Below, in pieces: positions 32,121-42,356 of a stretch of DNA of 64,000 bases (position 1 is the stretch's first letter; every line of letters starts with the position of its first letter). Where the stretch lies: the NCBI RefSeq assembly GCF_030411735.1, contig NW_026848191.1, positions 31,432 through 95,431 of the forward strand, read 5' to 3'. Below the pieces are notes generated by a model. The model searched no databases. It was not told where the DNA came from and saw only the letters and a list, made by a program, of their open reading frames with translations. Source of the DNA: Phialemonium atrogriseum. Taxonomy: Eukaryota > Ascomycota > Sordariomycetes > Cephalothecales > Cephalothecaceae. A program made the translations under genes and the position numbers.

Positions 32121-32991
32121 TCAATCGGGTACTGCTATTTGTCCTTTGTGCTCTCACTGCTAAGGCACGTAGTTAGAAATCCACATCGAGATTCCAGACC
32201 ATCCAGCTGTAAGGCTGGGGCTTTGCAGGCTTGTCTGCCTGCTGCGGGATTGCAGCCTTGTACACGCTGCACTGCATGCTGCTGATTTCCATGAGGACCT
32301 GGCTGTTGCTAGCTATAAGCTGGTTGCAGCCTGCACGCCGAGTGTTTCGAATACGGTAAGATTGAATTTGAGAAAATTACACCAAGTAACGAGAATCGTC
32401 GCTTACTAAGAGGCAGTATGGCATTTGGACAGTCACCCTCCTCCAATCATGCATTTGTGGCGTTGATAAGAGAACGCACGTCTCATGGAGGCGTTGTTGG
32501 CAGAGCAGGGCTGCAGGATGAATGCTAATCTGATTGGCTTTGCGTTCGACAAATGCTTATCGCACTTCTGTTTGCTATTCTAACTGGTTAGCGGAGACAA
32601 AGAAACACAGGCCTGCCCCTCCAAACCAACCGCACTTCTGAGGCTGCAGGATGAATGCCGATCTGATTGGCTTTGCGTTCGACAAGTGCTCATCGCACTT
32701 CTGTTCGCCATCCTAACTGGTTGGCGGAACAGGGAAACACAGGCCTACCCCTCCAAACCGACCGCACTTCTGTTCGGACTTCTTATTGGTCGGGGGCACA
32801 TATATTATAGTCACAGAACCCCCCGCCCTCTCGATATTATCTCGTTCTCATCACTTGGAGTAGCACAAAGACCATATCGCGACCCACGCCTAGCTGGAAT
32901 TCCTTACCACTCCAAAGAAAACCCAGTTTCCTTTCAATCTTCCGTTGCTATTACATTTCCCGTCAATTCACACCCAAACTCGAAGCTCAAA
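32121..32991. other. Intergenic region at the cluster edge
   Basis: Between the regulator and the Clr5-ankyrin gene. It holds the 133-bp tandem duplication listed separately and possible remnants of the regulator's 3' end near 32215-32360. No intact gene is seen. Confidence 0.45.
32510..32772. repeat. 133-bp direct tandem duplication with transition-type differences
   Basis: Copy 1 begins at 32510 with GCTGCAGGATGAATG and copy 2 begins at 32643 with the same string; both end in CGCACTTCTG. Most differences between the copies are C/T or G/A, with copy 1 richer in T and A. Several are CA to TA or TG to TA (for example TCA/TTA, CCA/CTA, TTGG/TTAG), a pattern expected from repeat-induced point mutation. 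Confidence 0.75.
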
Positions 32992-35810
32992 ATGCCGTTT
33001 CACACGCCTCTCGCCCCTAAATCAACCCCACAGCCTAGCAGGCTAGAAATGGTCCCGGCACCAATGGGTTCGCTGCCAAAACAGCGGATTCGCCACTCGG
33101 ATGAAGAATGGGACGAACTCAAACCCATCGTCACAAGACTATTCATCGACGAAAACAAAACAGCGTCAAGATTACTAGAGGACCTTCAACAAAGCCATGG
33201 TTTTCGGACAAGGTTCGTCTTTCACACGAGTCTTTCTTAGCTTACATGTCTTTCGCCACATCGTGGTCCGTTCCTTACAAGATACAGCCTTCGAGTGCTC
33301 AAAGAAAAGCTCGACCAATGGGATTTGAGAAAGAACCTGAAGCAGTCAGAAATGAAGATTCTGCTCGCGAAACGCAACTATCGAAGCTCTGCTGGAAAAA
33401 ACACGGTATTCCATTACAAAGGCCGGGAGCTGTCCGACGAGCGGCTAGTCCGTGCTGGCAAACGCCCCTGGATCAGAGATGAGACGCCTCAGTCTCCTGG
33501 AGCTCGTGAGCAGTCTCGGCTACAGTCTTTATTTTCAAGATATCTGACGGTATAATAGGAACGCCATCAGATGTGGAGTACCACACTCCACCAATGGATG
33601 TGATTGATGAAGACGTTGAGCAGTTAACCAATTCCGAGCTGAGCAATGATGAAGTTGTGCCCGGCCCGTCGCAAGCATGCTCCCCGCCCGCGAGAAAACG
33701 CGGTACATCCATTGCGGAGATCGATCATCATAGCCTAGCGTCCAGTAAGTTATTACGTCTTCAACGGAACTCTCCCTTAGCCATATTTGACTAATTTGCT
33801 GATGAAGTTTCCAGAAAAACGACGAAAGAGTCGGGAAGGTGCACATTCAGTGGACTTTGGAGCCAGCCCTCCAAGTGGCATCCACGACACCACGGCCCAA
33901 GATATGGCACGCAGTATCAACAGGCTGAGTGCACTATGGTCTGAGGAAAACAGAGTGTTTCACACATTTTCCGATGACGAGAGAATGATAGACAGCCTGG
34001 TGCAAGACTTTCAAACCGTTCTGGACGCAGCATTGCAAAACGGGCATGTCGTGTGTCGATGCTGCGGCCGCCGTGATTTGCTCAGAGATCACGAGGACCC
34101 CGAACTGGAGAGCAATGTCCATCGCATCCGTCGTGGATTCGAAGATGCTTCTTTGGCTGTGAACACAATGGGTGAGCTTATTAATCCCTTGTTTCTGATA
34201 AGATTAGGGGCTGCATAACTAACTCTTCCAAGGTTCACTTGGTAGGAGATTCGGGAGTAAAATTACACAGCAGACAATTAGATGTGATGAGTTCGAATTC
34301 GAATACGGACATCTCTTCCTTTTTATTCATCACGCCGAAAATACGAACTCCGAAAACTCCACAACGAGTATGACATTCATACCAAATAATCCCCAGAGGC
34401 ATCACATGTTTGTCGCATCGACATTCCAGGAAGAAGTATGGAAATGTCCAATTCAAGCAATTTCGCGACTTGAAGTCTACAGAGTCATACCCGCGGAATC
34501 ACACGTATTTACCCTAGTACGTGAAGGACGACTACAAGAGTTTCGTGAAATGTTGCAAAGAGGCGAGGCTTCTCTTCGGGACCACGACGAGAATGGAGCG
34601 TCACTATTATTCGTGAGTCATCCCAAATCTCGTCATCGATTTAAGGCCGAAGCTTATAATTTCAATCAAAGTATTCTACTCGCCAGCCGGAGATGTGCAA
34701 ATATCTCATTGCGGGCGGGTTGGATGTCGATCACGTGGGAAAGGTCGAGCTCCTTGACCATAGTTTTTCAATGTACGAAGATGAGTCCTAAGTCTCTTTT
34801 CGACAGTATTTGAAATCAGGCTAATTCATCTTACCAGGACTCCCTTACAAGTGGGGTGTAACGACGACGAAATCGACCGAGACACATTGTCATTGATAAA
34901 CAGATGCCGCAGATTGCTTCTGGAAGCTGGCGCTGATCCAACGATTGATGTCGATGGAAAAGCTGGTTCATTTTTCTCAGCTATCCATGAGTCTGGTGTA
35001 CCTGTTCGTCGATTCACGAGAACTATCAACAGGAACGTACTAATTCACGAGCAGGAATCATTTCGAATAGCATGGAATCCGGACTTAACTGGTCATTTTG
35101 CTTCAATCTCTTCCTATACCGTATGGGATGGCCTCACATCACTGTCGGCCTATTGCATGGGCTTCAGCACAGGCTGCGACAGAGATGGAGTTAATGCGCT
35201 TCTTGACCTAGGTGCAGACATCAATGCCCGCGATGTCTTCGGTCGCACTTGTTTACACATTTTCATGAGCCTTTTGCATGGTGACTTCCGCATACGAAAA
35301 GATTACGGCGTCCTAGAATGTCTTATCGAAAGAGGAGCCGATGTCAATGCTCAGGACAACTCGGGGACCTCAGTTTCAAGGGTTGCTTACACGCACCTAT
35401 ATCCTCGGTGTCGGGATATTGGAAGTTATCCCGGAGACCTCTGGGACTCGGTCTTACAAAGCTGTGGCTACAATATCGAAGAATATCGTCGCGACAAGTG
35501 TCGTAAGGCCAAATATACGAAGCGCTACACGCGAGCGCATTTCGAGATGCTTTGGGAAGGGAAGGAACATCTATGTCCTTATTGGGATGACGAACCATGG
35601 CCGCCAAATGCTGAGGGCGATTCCAGTACCGATGACCTCGAGTATGACAGCGACGACTCGTCCAATGTCCCCAGCGACTCAGACGAAGGCGACGAAGGAA
35701 GTTCCTTAGCGGAAGAGACGCAGGAGAAGGAAGATGGTTATTCGGACGAAGATGGTGAAGGAGGTTTCCAAGGAGAAGAAATTCATGACATAGGAGCGTA
35801 CTTGGTCTGA
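32992..35810 (+). CDS. Clr5-domain ankyrin-repeat protein
   Basis: Seven exons: 32992-33212, 33282-33505, 33559-33744, 33815-34171, 34233-34612, 34672-34772, 34838-35810; 813 residues, all in frame. The N-terminal Clr5 domain reads EEWDELKPIVTRLFIDENKT ... HGFRTRYSLRVLKEKLDQWD, a putative DNA- or protein-binding module found in many fungal proteins. A basic linker (KKRRKS) may be a nuclear signal. Ankyrin-type repeats follow: ENGASLLFYSTRQPEMCKYL and later NALLDLGADINARDVFGRT and ECLIERGADVNAQDNSGTS. The C-terminal ~80 residues are strongly acidic (Asp/Glu/Ser). Function unknown. It lies outside the CCTCGG pattern, so it is probably not part of the catabolic cluster. Confidence 0.85.
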
Positions 35811-38475
35811 TGAAGAGGCAGTTGCAAGTTTCACATATTGGTAATTGAGCCTGAAGAGAGGTTCGGGGCCATAATGTAGCACACATAGAGGAGCGAATCT
35901 ACTAAATTCTTCAGGCGAGACCTAAGAGAGTGTGAAGAAGCTTCGGTAAAGAATCCCTAAGTTTTGTCATACACCATATGCCCCAAAATGTCGGCCGCTG
36001 CTTCCCAAGAAATGCGGTTAATTAAAGGCCTCTTGTTGGTGTTTTCTTGCTTCTCTTCACATCTTTGTGCCAATCCCTTTTTCTCTTCCGCAGTACAGGT
36101 ACAGTATACAAGTCGCCTTGCCAACCACCACTATCTCACTTAAATGCCAACCAAAACCAAGCCGCACCCATCAAATCGGAGCCTGCAGGTGGTCCAACTG
36201 GCGGTAACCTTTGGCTAGCAGTGCCGCTGCCTAGTATGATAAAGTTGTAGACGTTGCAGAGGTGGAAATCTCCACGTGCTTGGGTAGTAGTCCCTAGGGA
36301 ATCGTATCTGACAGCCAGAGGTCTTAAAGTAGCATTGTCACTACCTATTCTAAACTTCCAATGCCTGTTGCCGATCCTCCTTAGCTTTTGCAGAAGAAGG
36401 CCAAACCCGACTATGGATATAGAGGTGCTAGTTACAATGATGTATCTTAGCCTGCGAATCATAGAGATTATTATTCGCCGACAACGCCGAAAAAAAGGAT
36501 TCAATGACTTGCTTTCCCTGCACAGATCCTCCTATCATTGTCGATATTTAATTCATTGACTTGGGGCTCCATCTTTCTCCCGCGGGTAGCGCAAGCAGCG
36601 CAGGCTTCTTGAATATCCTGGAACTGCTTCTCATTCTCCTCAGGCTGAATCAGGAGCCAGATCAGCCGCACCCAATCTATCACTGTCAAGCGTTGTTCAA
36701 CTAGACAACTACCAGTGCTATGTCTAACCCTGTCTCTAGAATTCACGCAATGGTTCCATTAAGGCCTGATATTGTTCTGTTGGTCCTTGCAACGGGTTAG
36801 CAGACAGAAAATCACGGAGATCTGCTGAGGGAAGCGTTTTATCCTGCCAACGAAGCTGCCAAAGGGTAGTTGCTGCGGCATAGAGTGTGGATGTAGCGTG
36901 TTAGGCAGGTTCCTATCTAGTCTCTGCGCCAGCGGGAGAGGCAGTGCTGGTAGCCTGCTCCTGGTAAGCTGCGGCTGGTGAGATCGGATTTGCCAAGCAC
37001 CTCGTCTCCACTGAACCACGCAAGCCTTGCACTGCCGTGTGGAAGTGAGTGTAACCAGGTTAGCAAATCTGTATTCATGCTTGCTATAACCGAGACCGGC
37101 TTTGATGCCGGCAATAAAAAGGGTTTCTTAGATGGTGAGGTGGAAGGACAACGACAGGAGCGCCGAGAGTGCAACCTTTCCGATGCCCCGCGACCGCAGA
37201 TTTGGTTGGTATGTGGAACACCTATACAAAGACTAAGTTCTCCGACGGGGTGCCCATCACGGAACTGGCGCATCGATCTTCCCAGCAATTAGTTTCCCGC
37301 AACACGGGAGCTCTAACTCTGCAGAATCACCGAATTGCCGCCAGTGGGGAAAAGATGTGTGCAGCCCAGTGTCTCCTCCTCGGCATCAGGGGCAGGTCCC
37401 TGGCCAGAGCACCGGTAACGCCCGGGCGTGGTCATGGACCCCAATTGTCACTGGGAAAGAGAAGGCTGCCTCTGGCGCAGGGTCAGGTTGGCACATATCC
37501 CAACCATGGATGAGAATGCTTGCAGGCATAACCTTCAGCCCATCAAGAGCCTATGAGCACACCCTCGCCCAGGACTTGGACAAGTCAAGGGTGGGGTGAT
37601 AGGTTCATCAGAGGCGATAACTGTAACTGTATCTTCAAACATCTTACAAGCTAACCGTCCGCACGCCGTTAGAGTTGGCGCTCACGATAAGGGAGTCAAG
37701 CTTCATGCCGATGATAACGACATGTAGATTATAAGTCGAAACGTCGTTGATGCGCCGATGAAGTTTATAGCGTCGTCAAGGCTCGTCGTGCCCCCAAAGG
37801 TATGATCGGGTCAACAAGGAGGGCGCGGTATGAAGACCTGAACGACATATAATACCCGATCCACACTCCACACTCTCAACAAGACGCCCACGCAGCCATC
37901 CGAAAGCCAGTTAAACCAACCATCAATCATACTCGTATGGACAAAGTCTCCCATCGCGGCACAGTCAACGGCTCCCCTATTCAGGGCAATCCCGGGAAGG
38001 TCAGAGGTCAAGGATAGGGAGGTAGATTACGTCTTGAAGCTAGAGGTCTGAAGATCCTGCCATAGGCCCCGAGGGTTGCGAGATCATCACCGCCGAAGAT
38101 GGTGAACGTGATGCAATACGACCCGTGCAACCTTGGACGACTTCCTGGAATCTGTGGAACGCCCGAAACCGTACTCGGGCTCCGCCGCCTCGCCTTCCGG
38201 CCCGACTGTGACGTCATAATCGCTCATGCTGGTGGTGGCAGGGACAAGCGGTCTGGATAAGAGGAGCTGCCGAATGACGGGCAGTCTACAAGGGATCTTG
38301 TCTAGAAACAGGTGGCAGATCCTGCCCTAAACCTGTCCCTTCTCCTCCCTTGGCGCTGCTGATGTTGACTTGCTAGCATCAGAGGCTATAAATTGCCAGG
38401 AGGAGAAATCTTTGCCCATGACGACGTTGTCCAAATGTGCCATTAAACCTTAATATACCCGAAAATAGCCGTGCA

Positions 38476-38541
38476 AGGAGGAGAAGGAGGCGGAAGAGAA
38501 GGAGGCGGAAGAGAAGGAGGCGGAAGAGAAGGAGGAGGAGA
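38476..38541. repeat. Purine-rich 15-bp tandem repeat
   Basis: About four units of CGGAAGAGAAGGAGG in tandem, flanked by more GGAGGAG. One strand is all but pure purine, which can form triplex structures. Reading it as a Glu/Lys/Arg-rich peptide is not supported by any flanking coding signal. Confidence 0.75.
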
Positions 38542-39050
38542 GGAACACACGCACATATCGAAGAGCATACCAGCCGGCGTTTATATATATCTGCCCACTT
38601 GATAGTCAGCGCAGTTTTCTTGGTCACCACTCATCATATAAGCCGCCTGAAGTGGCACAGGAGGCATCGCATACACCGGCAGCCCAGCACAATACAAAGC
38701 CAGTAGTCCGGAGGGCTCCCTCGACACCAAGAACCCGGCCAGGTTTGTCCAGCCTCCAGCCCTGATAGGTTGATCTCAGGGTTAGATAGGCAAGGCCTTG
38801 AATGCCGCAACTGTCCACGCTTTGTCTTGAGGAGCAGCCTGTCAGCCTACATCTCGACTACAGCGCATATGTTGTCATTTGCCTTCGCTTATGAGCAACA
38901 TGGCGTAGGCTAGCCCAGCGCTCCTGCAGTCCGCATACTTGTCACCCCTCTTCTTTCTTCAAGCTACAGGAAGGCGCTTGTCAACTATATCGTGATGGTT
39001 AAGTCACCTATGGCACGCCAAATACCGAGGATCTATTTGCTTGCTTGCAA

Positions 39051-39252
39051 TTTTCTCAGGGGTAATCTCAGGGGTAATTTCGAGGGTAACCTGCCAGTGA
39101 CAAAGGTCTTTTCGAACATCTAATGAGGTGGAATAAATAGAGACATGGCGGTTATAGGGACTTTGAAGAGCAGCAAATCTCCGAGTATCATCCATTAGTC
39201 CGTCCAGTGTCTATTAGCCAAGATATGGGGGAGTGACTAGGTAGGCTCGTGG
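39051..39252. repeat. Decayed dispersed repeat, copy A
   Basis: Shares with 48508-48695 the ordered blocks TTCTCAGGGGTAAT, a second CAGGGGTAA, then CTTTTxGAACxTCTA, CTCCGAGTAT, and GTGACTAGGTAGG versus GTGTCTAGGTAGG. Order and spacing are kept over about 200 bp, so the two are homologous. It may be a solo LTR or another transposon end; no target-site duplication was identified. Confidence 0.5.
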
Positions 39253-40697
39253 TCCCACACCACGCATTTTCCCCACTCGCTAAAGTGAAGCATCTTTTTA
39301 TTACTCTGTTCGTCGCATCCGTTTGCACTGGCAGGTGACAGGGTTGATATCCTTATGACCTAATACTTATCATAGGTAAGCCTAAGAGACCGGTGACCTG
39401 GTTCCAATTCGGAAGACGTAATTGTCTGGATATCTGCCTCATGCCAAGCAGTGAGTAAATACAATTACGCTGAGGGATGAGAATATGATGGAGAGGTAGC
39501 TGTAGGGCACTGTATTACCACCATCTATGCCGCGGGAGCTTCGTCATCATCAAAAGGTTGCGCTGGGAGTGAGCTTATGTGCCCCCTTTCCACCTATGCC
39601 ATAGCGCCTATCCCACGTAAGGTTTCCAGAAAGCTCCGTTTGGCTCACCGAGGGACTATGGCCAGGAGCCGGTAATAAGCATGCAAGATTTGCAAAGGGC
39701 TGACAACTTCACAAATCCTGACTGGTCTCGGATTTCTGCTCCGGAACAACGAGTTCTTGAGCTCAACGTTGACACAGGCCAAGGGGAGACGAGCAACTTC
39801 CTCGTCCAGGATCTCGGCAGGACATAACCTTCTTCTCAAGCTTCCCGCTCTTGAACCTCGATATAATTTTGCCGTGTGTCCGTTGCTTGTCCTATTCAAG
39901 AGTCTAGGTGGAACTGAAGGCAAGGGCTGATCGATCGAAGCTCATGGCGTTGAGCTGCGGTAACAGCTCGCCGTCTCCACCACCATCTTCACGGGACGCA
40001 CAGAACCCCCGCGGTACCCCTTAGGCGTCTCGCCGTCCCCCTACGTAACGAAGTCGGTCACTGAGGCCTCAACTCAGGCCAATACCCGGCCGGGGAAGCC
40101 AAGCAGTTTCCGTTGCACCTAGCACATCCACCCGTCTTTGCTGGCAGCTCCTTTGCTGGCAGCTTCAGCACCAGCTACTCAAACATCTCATTAAATGGCC
40201 CATACATGATAGACGAGACGTACAGGAAGGCAATACCTCCTTGGTTTAGCTGAATACGATCCTAGGCCTAACACCTAATGTCGATGTCGAGGTAAGGGAA
40301 GAGAGACTTGTCCCTAATATGCTCCTACCCAAGTCACCGCCATCAAGCTGAGCAATGACGAAGTTCATCATCCTTTCTCCGCACTACTCTAGTGCCGCTG
40401 GTACCTCGATGAACCGGTTGTGGCCAACATTGAGAAATCCATACCAAGAACCCGATTATCCCGGTCCCGGGCCCCCGGGCCTGAGCCAGGGAGCCCGGAA
40501 TTAGCGTCTCTATGTATAATGCTCTCAACAGTCCTCAATAGTTAGAAAGTACGCTTTACCGGCGGCTAAGACACTCCGGTAGCTATGTGTAAACATCTAA
40601 ACCATGGCGGATAACTTGGTAAGCTGTTGAGTTCAGCCTATTACTTAGAAATATCCTGACTCTTGAAGTTTGTTTGTGGAAAATCTGCTCGGAACAC

Positions 40698-40811
40698 ATT
40701 TGCTCATAGGACATTTGCTCATAGGACATTTGCTCATAGCATGTTTGCTCATAGCATGTTTGCTCACAGCATGTTTGCTCACAGCATGTTTGCTCACAGC
40801 ATGTTTGCTTA
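40698..40811. repeat. 15-bp minisatellite, TTTGCTCAT core
   Basis: Tandem 15-bp units: ATTTGCTCATAGGAC about three times, then TTTGCTCATAGCATG and TTTGCTCACAGCATG several times. The core is the reverse complement of the ATGAGCAAA core in the arrays at 46719 and 57914. Confidence 0.85.
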
Positions 40812-42356
40812 CCTGTGCGTGGCAAGGCTTCTGGTCGGAATGCAGGCAAGGACTAACAAAATTAATACAAAACCATCCCAGCTTACCCTCAAATCAGGAT
40901 CAGCCTGGCTGGTAGATGCCTGCTAGTTTGTAACATCGTATCTATTCACAGAGAGGTTTGTTCATAGGATATTCTTCACCAAAATACCCCCCTCCTCAAC
41001 AGCCCTTTCGTTTCGAAATGCGAAGCACACAGGTATTGACAGTTCGCAATCAGCGTAGGTAGTTATTTATCAACTCCCAATGTTTGTGACTGACATGGAG
41101 AAGGTTTTGCGCAGGCGAATTGGGACCATCAATCATGTGGTGGGGACATGTTGTTCATGGGAATGGGTTTGTGCGCGGCAGTTTGCTTAACGCAAGTTGT
41201 TACGCAGCGTTAGCAGCAGTACGCGTAGCTTATAGGCAAATGGATGCGCAGCAATCTGCGTTACGCAGATTGGCATAATCTTTTAGGACTATTTGTTGGT
41301 CAAGTGGTTTACTGCAGCTACTTGTTCCAACTATTTGCACAACCAGGGTGCACTGCGAGAGGTGAGGGGTACGAATCGTTGCTAGCAGTGCGGGGTTCAA
41401 TCGTCAGCTGACTTCTATGTTGCCCTGGCAAGTCATGTGACTCATTGGGGTTTTGAGCTGGGTCCACTGAAATTAAGGCGGTGAGGCGCAGAGAGAGTGG
41501 CGCCGAGTGGCTGTGCCTGCGGGACAGTTGCCCAACCATCCTCCAAATTCCGCACGAAATATTTCACGTCTCGCGATGGGATAAATCTGAGAGCAATTGA
41601 TCGGCGTCGTCCTAAGCAAGCCAGAGGACTTTAAGTTGGGCCACACAGAAATGACTGCCCGATTGATGCGATACCAGAACTGGAATACCGCATCTACGCC
41701 AAGATGCATTGTGGTGAAAAAAGCGCATGCGATTGAAAGCTTTGGAGATGGGGGCGAGTGGGTGAGAAGACCGAGTTGGGGATATTCAGAATTGGGGTTC
41801 AGGTTGGGGGACCACGGATGCACTGTACGATCCACTAAAGACATACCAGCTTAGTACATTTTTGGTGCATGTCCCATGTACTGTACTGTACAAGCACAAT
41901 GTGCCAAGTACTTACGCAGGGGCGGTTGTCTAGGATTGGAGACCCTGTAGATCTTAGTGCAACGCTTATTGCATTAATATTGGATGGCTAAAATATAGTG
42001 TGTGCAGCAGTACTGCTACCCCACGTTGGCCGATGACGATGCCGCAACGGTTCAATTTCATCGCAGAGTTCAAAGTCCGTCAACAAGCCAGCTCTTTGTT
42101 CAAAATGTGCTGGATTCTCTCCGTCAGGCAGAACCCGTGATCTGCAGATCCACGTGACAAGTAATGCAGTCTGTGCCCTTTTCGACGCGTCTGCCTTATT
42201 TACCTTTTTCCCCCCTCGCCATCACATCTTTCTTGCCCGCGCGCCCTCCCATCAAACGTCGATTGAACCCAGTCCCCCACATCAGACTTCCAACCTAATT
42301 CTGCCCGCGCGGCCATTTCCCATCAATTGATGAAAAGAAATTGAACAAACAGCGCG

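Larger units (their letters stand above)
35811..42356. other. Accessory stretch without recognisable genes
   Basis: 6.5 kb between the Clr5-ankyrin and Ulp1-like genes. Open frames are short and none carries a motif I recognise. It contains a purine-rich array (38476-38541), one copy of a dispersed decayed repeat (39051-39252) and a minisatellite (40698-40811), each listed separately. Fragments around 38090-38220 and 39880-40230 look faintly coding but cannot be assigned. Confidence 0.5.
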
